DNA of 64,000 bases from JACQXM01 sp964569425 (lineage in GTDB: Bacteria; Planctomycetota; Phycisphaerae; UBA1845), in assembly GCA_964569425.1 (NCBI GenBank), contig CAZMVD010000004.1:22754-86753 (forward strand), given 5' to 3'. This document shows positions 1 through 8,105 of the stretch, piece after piece; the first letter of the stretch is position 1; each line of letters begins with the position of its first letter. The notes beneath the pieces are model-generated. The model did not search any database and was not told the origin of the DNA. It worked only from the letters and a program-made list of their open reading frames with translations. The translations under genes and the position numbers were made by a program.

Positions 1-1041
1 TTCTTCCCACAGGGAATAGTCGTAGGGCAGTCCGAAGCGGCCGCCGCTGCGCCAGGACTTGAACAGCGCCGGCCGGGCCAAGCCGTAGGAGAGCGCCCCC
101 TGCGGGCAGGCGGCAACGCAGTCGAGGTCCTTCAGGCAGGCGGAGTTGACCACCATGCCGTGGATGCGAACCTCGTCGTGCACGCGCACGCCGCTGGTGC
201 AGGCCGCGGTGCAGCGCCCGCACTGCTGACAGGCGTCTGACACTTTGATGCGCGCCGGCGTGAAGCGGTCGGCAAGGGCGAAGATCGCCCCGTACGGGCA
301 CACATAGGTGCAGAAGGAGCGCGACCCCAGCAGGTACACGATGACGAACCCGCACACCAGGAAGGTGAGGGCGATGATCCACGGGCCGGGCAGGTTGCGC
401 CAGAAGTTGGTGGTGACGAACGACGCCCAGCCCTCGCGGTCGGTGGAGAAACGAAAGGTGGGGAAGGCGTGGTCGTTCCAGGCGCGGACGATCTGCGGCC
501 AGAGGAACATGTACGCGGCCGTCAGCGGCGGCACCAGCAACAGCAGGCGCGAGCGGATGGGCTTGGCGCGCAGGCCGACCTTGCGGAGCAGCCAGGCGCA
601 CAGATCCTGCAAGACCATGATGTGGCAGGCCCAGGAGCAGAAGAACCGGCCGAAGATCAGGGTTCCCAGTACCAGGGCGCACATGAACAGGAACCCGGCG
701 GTGATGATGCCGAGTTCGAGCGTGTACATCACCTCATTGAGTTCCAGCGGCGCCAGGGTGCTGCCGGTGAGCTTCCAATGGACGATGTGGATGGCGAAGA
801 CCAGATAGACCAGTGAAAGCGACAGGGCGCGCCAGCGGGCGAAGTTTCGACGGCGGACCGGAGCGCGGTCAGGGCCGGCGGGCGTGCCCGACTCGGCGCC
901 GGGCGCGGCACTTGAGTTTTCCCGCTCCGCGCGGGCTGCCCTTGACGCTGTGCGTAAAGGGGAGCAAGCCCGCGGCTCGGCCGCATCGAGCACCGGCAGG
1001 CTCGTGGTGCGCTCGCGTTGGGATCCTCGGGCGCGCCTCAC
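1..1041 (-). CDS. Membrane-bound 4Fe-4S ferredoxin-type protein (NapH/CcoG-like), 3' end cut by window edge
   Basis: The 347 visible residues read without a stop to the left edge. Residues 1-68 are a basic, low-complexity N-terminus; hydrophobic segments follow at about 72-87, 108-131, 165-182 and 221-238. The motif FFCSWACH (about 133-140) and FCTYVCP (243-249) are the paired cysteine motifs seen in NapH/NosR/CcoG-type membrane iron-sulfur proteins. Two ferredoxin-type clusters follow: C271-x2-C-x2-C-x3-C281 and C302/C308-x3-C312-P. The likely role is electron transfer between the membrane quinone pool and a periplasmic redox partner (inference). The GTG start overlaps the TGA stop of the upstream cytochrome gene (GTGA), which implies translational coupling and a shared electron-transfer job. 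No better Met start exists before residue 105. The family is clear; the specific partner is not. Confidence 0.85.
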   Translation of the reverse strand, partial: MRRARGSQRERTTSLPVLDAAEPRACSPLRTASRAARAERENSSAAPGAESGTPAGPDRAPVRRRNFARWRALSLSLVYLVFAIHIVHWKLTGSTLAPLELNEVMYTLELGIITAGFLFMCALVLGTLIFGRFFCSWACHIMVLQDLCAWLLRKVGLRAKPIRSRLLLLVPPLTAAYMFLWPQIVRAWNDHAFPTFRFSTDREGWASFVTTNFWRNLPGPWIIALTFLVCGFVIVYLLGSRSFCTYVCPYGAIFALADRFTPARIKVSDACQQCGRCTAACTSGVRVHDEVRIHGMVVNSACLKDLDCVAACPQGALSYGLARPALFKSWRSGGRFGLPYDYSLWEE

Positions 1042-3242
1042 GGGGGGTTCAATCCCGTCAGGTGGCGAACGGTTTCATACACCGGCTGCCCATCCGGCCC
1101 GTAGGGGTCGACGAGGATCAGGCGGTCGATAACCGGCGAATCGAGCGACAGCGGGCGGTGACACTGCGTGCAGCCGGCGGCGGGATTCGCCGCGTAGCCC
1201 AGCGACTCTTCCTTGGGCAGCACGTTGTGGTCCATGCCCCAGATGTAGGGGTACCACTCGATGGGAATGCCGGTGCCTTCGGGGTCAAAGGATGCAACCC
1301 CACCGGGCGCCGCGGCATCCTCGTACCACACGCGTTTGCCCTTCACCAGGACGGGATTGGCCGCAATCTGCCGGCCGTTGGCGTCGTTGCCCTTGAGCAC
1401 CTGGAGGTAGGCGTAAATCTCCTCCGGGCGGTTGATTTCGAGCTTGCCGTCGCCGTTGTCGTCGGTGACCACGGGGAGCGGCGTGCTGCCCACGGCCTGG
1501 GCGACGCGCCAGGTGTAGATGGGCGCAATGATATCGTCGCTGAGATCTTCGGGCGTGCCCTTCCGGTCCCAGTCGGCGAAGTAGATGGTGTTCCAGATGC
1601 TGGCGGGGAACCAGCGCAGCACGCCGTCCACGTCGGCCTTCTGAATGAACGACGGGTACCACCGGCTCTTGTCCGGATCATCGGGGTTGAGCGGATCGGC
1701 GGAGTAGAAGTCGTAGGACATGCCCACGGTGCCAGGGATGGTGATATCGCGAAAGACCACGCAGGGCACCAGCGGATAGGGAATATGGCAGAACTGGCAG
1801 GAGAGGGTCTCGTACATGTCGGTGTTGTGAATCAGGGTGCTGCCAGGGACGTCGGGCGCGTCGGGGTGTTTGAGTGGGTTGAGCGAGCCGTCGGCCAGGC
1901 GCGGCAGGTGGCAGTTGCGGCAGGTGAGCTGGTTCTGCCAGTCGAGGTCGTTGCGGTAGTGAATCTGCGGGCTGTTGCCCTTGCCGATGTTGTGGTTGAT
2001 GTCACCCATGTGGCACACGGTGCACACGCGGCTCTCGTGCGGGGGGATGTCGTTGGTCGGGTCGGCGTCGTTGAGGCGGTTGAACTTGCGGTAGTGGACG
2101 TCGCGGTCGTCGAACCAGGTGGTGCCCGAGATGGTGCTAAACGGGTGGCAGCCCCAGCAGGCGATATCCTTAGGCGGCCAGGTGACCGAAGAAGGCGAAA
2201 GGGCTAGGGCGCCGCCCGCGTCTTCCATCAGACTGCCGTTGGTCAGACCGACGGCGTAGTCGATCTGGAGCCGCGGGGGCGACGTTCCGGTAGCCAGGTT
2301 GGAGAACCAGCCCTGGCCGGCGGTTCCCGCTGCGGCGAAGGCCGGCACCGAGGCGCCGGTGTCGTCCACGAGGGCCGCGCCCGTGGCCAGGATCGCACGG
2401 CGCCAGGTGTGACTCATGTCGGTACCGTTGACGATGGGGCGGTCGTTGCGGTGGCACAGCAGACAATCCGGGCCGGAGGTTCCGGTGACGTTCCAGGGGG
2501 CGAGGGTTACCGTGCCGGTGGCGTAGTTTTGCACGCTGTAGTCGCCGTCGAGCGCCATCTCCGCGGCGGTTCGGCCAAGTTTTTCGTAGCCGAATTCTCC
2601 GGTGTCCGGGTCGTAGTAGCGTTCGCCGTCGCGATCGAGTTCGCCCGGCCCGCCGCCGGGGTGGCAGCCGCTGCAATCGCGCACCCAGGCAAAGCTGGTC
2701 TGGTCGATCTGCGAGGGGTGGGTGTTGTCTTTGGCCGCGAGCATGAACTGGAACGACTGGCCCCACTTGCCGTAGCGTCCGCCGCTTTTCACCCAGAAGC
2801 GACCGTCGCCTTCATAGTCGTCGCGCATGTCGATGTTGCCGGCGGAATCGGTACGGCCGTCCTGAAACCAGGAGCCGTTGGTGATGGTGTCCACCGGGTG
2901 GCAATCGCCGCAGGTGTGCCGTCCGCTGTAGGGGACGGTGGAGCCGGCAACGATCACGTTGCCCTGGGCGTCCTTGAGGGGCATGGGCAGGTGGCCCAGC
3001 GTGCGGACCAGCAGGGCGAGGTCGTGGAGGTCGATGTCGCCGTCGGCGTCAAGGTCCGCGGCGACAGTGCAGGCGCCGGGGGGCGCGGCGTCGGGTCCGG
3101 CCAGGCATGGGTGCCAGAGGGCGAAGTCGGTGCGGCCGACGTAGCCGTCGCCGTCATAGTCGCCGCTTGTGGTGGCGCGGGTGGAGGGGGTTAGAACCAG
3201 ACCTGCTGCCAGCGGCAGCCACAACCAAATGCGCTTTGACAT
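1038..3242 (-). CDS. Secreted octaheme c-type cytochrome with N-terminal dockerin-like module
   Basis: This 734-residue protein has a signal peptide (about 1-24), then a dockerin-like pair of Asp-rich loops: GDYDGDGYVGRTDF at 27-40 and DLDADGDIDLHDL at 63-75. Eight CxxCH haem-binding motifs follow: CGDCH (111), CSGCH (190), CLLCH (260), CWGCH, CTVCH, CRNCH, CQFCH and, about 200 residues later, CTQCH near the C-terminus. It is therefore a periplasmic or surface multihaem cytochrome. The substrate cannot be read from the sequence; the octahaem count is shared with hydroxylamine, nitrite and tetrathionate-type families, but I see no decisive signature. It precedes and overlaps the 4Fe-4S membrane protein, a plausible electron partner. 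The dockerin-like module at the N-terminus rather than the C-terminus is unusual. Confidence 0.85.
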   Translation of the reverse strand: MSKRIWLWLPLAAGLVLTPSTRATTSGDYDGDGYVGRTDFALWHPCLAGPDAAPPGACTVAADLDADGDIDLHDLALLVRTLGHLPMPLKDAQGNVIVAGSTVPYSGRHTCGDCHPVDTITNGSWFQDGRTDSAGNIDMRDDYEGDGRFWVKSGGRYGKWGQSFQFMLAAKDNTHPSQIDQTSFAWVRDCSGCHPGGGPGELDRDGERYYDPDTGEFGYEKLGRTAAEMALDGDYSVQNYATGTVTLAPWNVTGTSGPDCLLCHRNDRPIVNGTDMSHTWRRAILATGAALVDDTGASVPAFAAAGTAGQGWFSNLATGTSPPRLQIDYAVGLTNGSLMEDAGGALALSPSSVTWPPKDIACWGCHPFSTISGTTWFDDRDVHYRKFNRLNDADPTNDIPPHESRVCTVCHMGDINHNIGKGNSPQIHYRNDLDWQNQLTCRNCHLPRLADGSLNPLKHPDAPDVPGSTLIHNTDMYETLSCQFCHIPYPLVPCVVFRDITIPGTVGMSYDFYSADPLNPDDPDKSRWYPSFIQKADVDGVLRWFPASIWNTIYFADWDRKGTPEDLSDDIIAPIYTWRVAQAVGSTPLPVVTDDNGDGKLEINRPEEIYAYLQVLKGNDANGRQIAANPVLVKGKRVWYEDAAAPGGVASFDPEGTGIPIEWYPYIWGMDHNVLPKEESLGYAANPAAGCTQCHRPLSLDSPVIDRLILVDPYGPDGQPVYETVRHLTGLNPP

Positions 3243-3330
3243 GTAAGCTCTCCTTGTGAAGGGATCTCTTCCGATCCAGACAAGGGTGCGGTTCCCGTTG
3301 GCCCGCGCTGTGGTACGCGACAGCGCTCCG

Positions 3331-5823
3331 CTACTTCGGCCCGGTGAATTGATTCATCATGTCTCGATAATCAAGCAGGTCGATATCATCATCCTCGTTG
3401 AAATCAAACACGATGGAACATTCCTGCGGGGGTGCGCCGTAGCCGGGGTCGGTGTTGCTACCGCTGAAGCACGTCTGGAGCGTGGCGAGGTCGCGCAGAT
3501 CCAAAGAACCATTGGCGTCGGCATCTCCCAGCAAGCATCCCTGGTAGCACGCGGCGGGGACGCAATCGGGCGTGCCACCGTCATCCAGACAATTGTGCAG
3601 GGGGTAGTCGGGGAAACAGATGGTCCCGTCGAACCAGCAACAAAGGCCCAATGCGGGGCATTGGCACTGCACGTCGATGGGCACCAGAGGACAGCGGTCG
3701 AAGCAGTCGGGCACGCCGTCGCCGTCGGTGTCTTCCATCACGTCGCAATCGTCGGGGATGCCGTCGCCGTCGCAGTCCGGCTCGCAGCCGTCGGGCACGC
3801 CGTTTTCGTTGCAGTCGGCGCACCACAGCTCACCGGGGGGGCAGGTGGCGATGTTGCAGTCATCGGGAATGCCGTTGCCGATGCAGTCGGGTTCGCATTC
3901 GTCGGGCATGCCGTTGGCATTGCAGTCGAGGCTGCCGCCGCAGGGAATTTCGCAACCGGAGGCGCCACAATCGATGTCGCACGCGTCCACGATGCCGTTG
4001 CCGTTGCAGTCGATGAGCGGCAGTTGCGGCCCGACGGAGCGGGCGTAGACCTGCGACGGCATGCCCGGCTTGAACAGGCCAATGGTTACGGTGGTGGGCG
4101 TGGGCGGCAGATCGGTATCGAACCAGAAGGCGTACGACGTGCCAAACCGGATCGCGTTGGCGTTGGGGTTCACCTGGTAGGGCGTGGTGGACCAGGTCAA
4201 CGCGTCGGCCGAAATGCTTGGCGCCCAGTCGGTGCCGTCGTACACCTCGCCGCTGTGGTATTCGACGTCACGGAAACCGACGTTGGCAATCACCGACGTG
4301 GGGGAGACGGGCACGCTGAACCGCCCGGCTGAGCGGTCGGAGTTCAAATTCTGCAAGGCATAGGAGTATCGCCACACGCCGGCGGTGGGCGAAAAGGCTT
4401 TGACGGCGAGAATGAAAAGACCCTCCCCGGGAATCTGCACGTCGGTTTCCTCGACGCCGGGGTCGACGTCGCGCCAGGCGCGTACTGCCGGTCGTCCGCG
4501 CTGGGTGGCGAAGGCGCCGTCGGTCAACATTTCGTAGAATCCCTGGGGCGTCTTGATCACCAGCACTTCGCGATAGGACGCATTGTTGTTGTGGGTACCG
4601 GCAAGGGCGTCATCAGGGTTGACATAATGGCCCTGCACAAAATAGCGCGCGCCCTCGTTGAACAGTGGTTCAAGATCGCCGTGACGAATCAGCAGTCTGC
4701 GATCAAGTCCGGAGGTAGGCGCCGGATTGCTCCAACCTGACCACGGATAAGGAAAGTACCCTGTATGGGCGTTCACCGTCGAGTTGGGGCTCATGTTGGT
4801 CTGCACCACGTTGAGACTGGCGCTATAGGGATCGGAGCAGCCCACGCCGAGGGCTTGCCCCCCTTCGACGGGGTCGTTGCACGGACCGCAAAGGTCCTGG
4901 GACACGGCGTAGAAACCGTGCTTGACCCAGCTCAGACCGATCTGCTCGAAGCGATTGTCCTTCAATCGGTAGGCATTCTGCACAATCACCGGATGCTGGT
5001 TGGTGATGGCGATCCAGTTGGCGCGCTGCGTGCCCAGGTTGCAGGCGGTGGTGCCAACGCCGTAAGCACTGATGCCGCCTTCGGTGGCGAATCTTCTGAC
5101 GCTTTGCAGATCCGCCACGACGACGTCCGGCCCCACCGAGGCTGCCACATTCTCGCCGCCGGCCAACGCGGAGGGCACCATACAACCGGGCGCGGAAGGT
5201 GCTCCGCCCAGGGGAACCAGGTGACCGTCGAAGGAGAGTGAACCGGCGGTGGCGCCCCGTGGCGAAGCCGACCCGGGTGCATCGGCCCAGTCGCCCGTGA
5301 TGACCAACTCCGCGGCGAGGCGCAACTCGCTGCGCTGCGCGTTGCCCTCGAGCAGCAGAGAATCGAGCTCGAACAATTCGATCTTCGGTCCTCCGTCGGC
5401 CCGCGCGACAACGAACAGGCCGCCATGGGAAGCCACTTCAATGGCGAGCTGGTCGAGTACCACGCGGCGCCCAGCCAGGTTCCCGAGAAAAGCGCCGCGA
5501 ATCGGCAGTACGCCCTCCACCACACGCAGGGGGGCGCCGGCCTTCACTTCGAACTCCAGGGTGGCGCCGCCTGATACGACAAAGTCAACGTGACCTTCCT
5601 CCAGGAGTTGGTCTTCATCCTGGGCGGCGGCAACGAGTTCGAAGCCGAACTGTTCAAACAACGCGGGAAACCACTCGATGTGCAATTCACCGTCGCAGGC
5701 CAGGAAGTGTTCAGCGCTGCGCGATGACACGAACGGTTCTTGCATTTGCCCCTGGGCGAGGGCGCCGTTGGCCAATAGCGCAATTGACATCAACAGCCGC
5801 GGCTCAGTCCAACGATGCCACAT
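3331..5823 (-). CDS. Large secreted protein with Asp/Asn-Gly calcium-type repeats and C-terminal dockerin-like module
   Basis: The product has 830 residues from the chosen ATG. AAGGAG lies about 7 bases before this codon, which favours it over a Met codon six codons upstream. A signal peptide ends near the LANGALAQG segment. The long middle region has no fold I recognise; it contains a stretch resembling a catalytic or structural domain (GVGTTACNLG, ITNQHPVIVQNAYRL) but no reliable catalytic triad. From about residue 620 there are Cys-rich repeats of the form DCNGNGIxDxCxxDC and DCDGDGIPDDC, like thrombospondin type 3 or calcium-binding repeats, then a final dockerin-like pair (DADANGSLDLRDL, DFNEDDDIDLLDY). 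It is probably secreted or surface-anchored and calcium-binding. Function unknown. A candidate promoter lies about 95 bases upstream. Confidence 0.8.
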   Translation of the reverse strand: MWHRWTEPRLLMSIALLANGALAQGQMQEPFVSSRSAEHFLACDGELHIEWFPALFEQFGFELVAAAQDEDQLLEEGHVDFVVSGGATLEFEVKAGAPLRVVEGVLPIRGAFLGNLAGRRVVLDQLAIEVASHGGLFVVARADGGPKIELFELDSLLLEGNAQRSELRLAAELVITGDWADAPGSASPRGATAGSLSFDGHLVPLGGAPSAPGCMVPSALAGGENVAASVGPDVVVADLQSVRRFATEGGISAYGVGTTACNLGTQRANWIAITNQHPVIVQNAYRLKDNRFEQIGLSWVKHGFYAVSQDLCGPCNDPVEGGQALGVGCSDPYSASLNVVQTNMSPNSTVNAHTGYFPYPWSGWSNPAPTSGLDRRLLIRHGDLEPLFNEGARYFVQGHYVNPDDALAGTHNNNASYREVLVIKTPQGFYEMLTDGAFATQRGRPAVRAWRDVDPGVEETDVQIPGEGLFILAVKAFSPTAGVWRYSYALQNLNSDRSAGRFSVPVSPTSVIANVGFRDVEYHSGEVYDGTDWAPSISADALTWSTTPYQVNPNANAIRFGTSYAFWFDTDLPPTPTTVTIGLFKPGMPSQVYARSVGPQLPLIDCNGNGIVDACDIDCGASGCEIPCGGSLDCNANGMPDECEPDCIGNGIPDDCNIATCPPGELWCADCNENGVPDGCEPDCDGDGIPDDCDVMEDTDGDGVPDCFDRCPLVPIDVQCQCPALGLCCWFDGTICFPDYPLHNCLDDGGTPDCVPAACYQGCLLGDADANGSLDLRDLATLQTCFSGSNTDPGYGAPPQECSIVFDFNEDDDIDLLDYRDMMNQFTGPK

Positions 5824-6314
5824 GATCAACTCCTTGACCAAACGGTCCGCTCCACGGTCGACGACGTTACGGAATCCGCGGGCGGGGAATATTGGTCAAA
5901 GGGGGGAACGCAGGACGCGCCCGATTTTAGCACACCGTTGGAGTGATTTCTCAGCTTCTCGATGATGGTGCGATAAGACGGACGGAAGACCCTGCCTGGT
6001 TCCTGTTTCCGAGAACCGGAATGCCACAAGTGCCGATAAGCGAGACGCCGCACGCGCATACCCCCTCCGGGATTTCACAAGCAAGTTTGATGCCACTGAG
6101 TGAGTGACCAAATTGGCCGCTGCTTTGCTCGTGGAATGCGGTTTCGCGCTCGTATCCCGCGGGAGACCAAGCCATGCTTGATCTATGCAGTGGACGCGAA
6201 TGTTCGACGAACGAGTGACGCCGGGTGATTTCGCGCAGTTGGTGCGCGAAATGCCCCAAAGACGCTGCGAGAGCCACTTCCAGTGCCGAAATGCAATCAG
6301 GACTTGAAACGGCG
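5824..6314. other. Intergenic region with candidate minus-strand promoter
   Basis: No convincing gene lies here; the overlapping open frames lack a ribosome site and any recognisable domain. On the minus strand an extended -10, TGCTAAAAT, occupies 5924-5932, about 100 bases upstream of the large secreted protein gene. The -35 (around 5947-5953, TGAGAA) is weak. This could be the promoter of that gene. The rest is the region downstream of the desaturase, with no clear terminator. Confidence 0.4.
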
Positions 6315-7319
6315 TCAAAGTGCTGCGATCGATGGCCTCAGGTCTGATTGCGGCTGGTTTGCCGGGTCTTGAATCACGTCTGGATGCGGCTTCGGCGCGA
6401 TACTATCGGACTGAGCTAAACGGGCCTGAATTGCCGCAGGCAATGGTACGCGCACCTGCCACGCGAGGCGCATGGCCACGAGGAGTCGAACCACCAGGTA
6501 GCTCAGGTCAAGTTGCCACCACCGGAGCCCATGCCGCGCCGACGTGGGAAAGGCGTGGTGGTTGTTGTGCCAGCCTTCGCCGAGCGCCAGGACTCCACAA
6601 AGGAAATTATTTCGGCTTTCATCGTTACAGCGGAAAGGGCGACCACCCCAGATATGGCAAATTGAATTAATGCTCCAGGTCACGTGATGGACGAGGAAGA
6701 TGCGAACCAATCCACCCCATAGGAAGCCAAGGAGCGCTCCAAGCCAGGTGCCGGTCAGAAGTCCTCCGATGGCGGTGGGGATGAACAAACCGAGCAGGAC
6801 CCACAGGCCCCACAGGTTACTGACGCAATTCACGAGCCGGTCCGAAATCAGGTCGCCGACATATCGGCTCAAACCCGGCTGATGGGGGGCGAACATCCAG
6901 CCGACGTGCGCGTGCCACATGCCGACAAACACGCCGCGGATGCCCCCGCCAAACCCGTGCGGGGAGTGAGGGTCGTCGGCCTGATCGCTGTGTTGATGGT
7001 GCCGCCGATGAACGGCCACCCAACGGATGAGCGGGCCCTGGACCGACATGGACCCGAGCACGCCGAGCAGAAACTTGACCGGACGGACGGTTTCGAAAGA
7101 ACGGTGGGTAAAGAGCCGGTGATATCCGAGGGTGATTCCCAATCCCGTGGCGAGGTACATGGAAACGAGCAAAGACAACTCGACCCAGCCGAGTCCCCGT
7201 CCCCAAAGCAGGGCGATACCGGCTATCAGCCCTATGAATGGACCGAGCACGCCGATCAAGGTGGCGACGCGCTGCGTCCCAGTAGGTTCCAGGTGCGGTG
7301 TCTGGTCGACCTTGCCCAT
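6315..7319 (-). CDS. Acyl-CoA/acyl-lipid desaturase (delta-9 type)
   Basis: This 334-residue integral membrane protein has the three histidine boxes of the membrane fatty-acid desaturases: HRLFTH, HRRHH and HNNHH, which bind the di-iron centre that inserts a double bond into a saturated acyl chain. Several hydrophobic segments flank the boxes (for example the region around LIGVLGPFIGLIAGIAL). Order, spacing and the EGWHNNHH context are those of stearoyl-CoA/delta-9 desaturases. The ATG at 7319 is chosen over a TTG eight codons upstream; neither has a strong ribosome site. The gene lies downstream of the RRM gene on the same strand but is separated from it by a strong hairpin, so it may be transcribed separately. 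Membrane-fluidity control is the expected role. Confidence 0.9.
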   Translation of the reverse strand: MGKVDQTPHLEPTGTQRVATLIGVLGPFIGLIAGIALLWGRGLGWVELSLLVSMYLATGLGITLGYHRLFTHRSFETVRPVKFLLGVLGSMSVQGPLIRWVAVHRRHHQHSDQADDPHSPHGFGGGIRGVFVGMWHAHVGWMFAPHQPGLSRYVGDLISDRLVNCVSNLWGLWVLLGLFIPTAIGGLLTGTWLGALLGFLWGGLVRIFLVHHVTWSINSICHIWGGRPFRCNDESRNNFLCGVLALGEGWHNNHHAFPTSARHGLRWWQLDLSYLVVRLLVAMRLAWQVRVPLPAAIQARLAQSDSIAPKPHPDVIQDPANQPQSDLRPSIAAL

Positions 7320-7404
7320 AAGCCATCCGTGCTTTGGAAACAAGAGGCACTGTCGGCCAGGGTTACCGGCGGGTGCGCTCGCTCAAATGTCGGGCGTAAA
7401 ATGC

Positions 7405-7436
7405 AACCGGGAGGTCGCGGTTGCGACCTCCCGGTT
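7405..7436 (-). terminator. Hairpin between RRM gene and desaturase
   Basis: A perfect 14-bp inverted repeat (AACCGGGAGGTCGC paired with GCGACCTCCCGGTT) with a 4-base loop lies 16 bases after the stop of the RRM gene. On the minus strand it is followed by GCATTTTACG, a short T run, so it is probably a terminator, though the U-tract is imperfect. Confidence 0.65.
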
Positions 7437-7452
7437 GATCCGGTAACCGGTC

Positions 7453-7770
7453 TTAGTAGCGTCGGCCGCCGCCGCCACCGTAGCCGCCGCGTCCGCCGCC
7501 ACCACCACCGTGGCTGCGGTTTTCTTTCGGCTTGGCTTCGTTGACCGTCAACGCGCGTCCATCCTGAGACTGCCCGTTGAGTGCGTTGATCGCAGCCTGG
7601 GCCTCCTCGTTGGAGCTCATTTCGACGAATCCGAAGCCTTTGCTGCGCCCGGTGTCGCGGTCCGTAATGACCTGGGCGGACTCGACCGTGCCGTGAGAAG
7701 CGAACATTTGTTCCAAACTCGCGTCTGTGATCGAGTAGGCCAGGTTACCCACATACAACTTTCTGCCCAT
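7453..7770 (-). CDS. RRM-domain glycine-rich RNA-binding protein
   Basis: The product has 105 residues: one RNA-recognition motif with RNP2 (LYVGNL, residues 5-10) and RNP1 (KGFGFVEM, about 44-51), then a Gly/Arg-rich tail (about 85-105). This is the layout of small bacterial Rbp proteins that act as RNA chaperones, often cold-induced. The ATG is chosen because AGGAG sits 9 bases upstream; the longer open frame upstream has no such site. It is monocistronic, with a strong hairpin after the stop. The mRNA leader would be about 170 bases if the upstream promoter is right, and it contains a small hairpin. Confidence 0.93.
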   Translation of the reverse strand: MGRKLYVGNLAYSITDASLEQMFASHGTVESAQVITDRDTGRSKGFGFVEMSSNEEAQAAINALNGQSQDGRALTVNEAKPKENRSHGGGGGGRGGYGGGGGRRY

Positions 7771-7834
7771 GAAGATTTCTCCTGTAGATAGGGCAATTCG
7801 ACCCGGCATTTACTTTCAGGGTCGTTCTTGAAAG

Positions 7835-7851
7835 AGGCCGAAATCCGGCCT
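7835..7851 (-). promoter_or_regulatory. Leader hairpin of RRM gene
   Basis: AGGCCG and CGGCCT pair across a 5-base loop within the predicted 5' leader of the RRM gene, with CTTTC following on the minus strand. It may be a regulatory or stabilising hairpin; there is no direct evidence of a switch. Confidence 0.35.
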
Positions 7852-7944
7852 GGAGGCAGGAACAGCGATTTCGCTCACGAGGCGCGGCGTAACCAATCAA
7901 TCGACGCGGACCTTCTAGCGGGTCGTCAGATCCAACCGAGCGGT

Positions 7945-7973
7945 ATTGTAGCGCAAACCCGCCATTGAGCAAG
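7945..7973 (-). promoter_or_regulatory. Candidate promoter of RRM gene
   Basis: On the minus strand the -10 hexamer is TACAAT (7945-7950). A weak -35, TTGCTC, lies 16 bases upstream. It would start a transcript near 7938 and leave a leader of roughly 170 bases. The remainder of 7771-8105 shows no gene. Confidence 0.5.
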
Positions 7974-8105
7974 GGGGGAAAAAACGGAAAGGAACCCCGG
8001 TGTCAAACGCTCGGGTGCACCCGACCCCGTACCGGCAGGTCCTTCTTCGCCCGGCCATGGAGCATTCACCCACCACACGTCTCCAGAAATGGGCGACGGC
8101 GCGGA

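Noticed and set aside
813..2207. Long plus-strand open frame (464 codons)
   Set aside because: It is antisense to the octaheme cytochrome and 4Fe-4S genes, has no domain, and reflects GC-rich codon bias.
5896..6318. Open frames upstream of the large secreted protein
   Set aside because: No ribosome site, no domain, overlapping frames of similar length on the same strand; typical noise.
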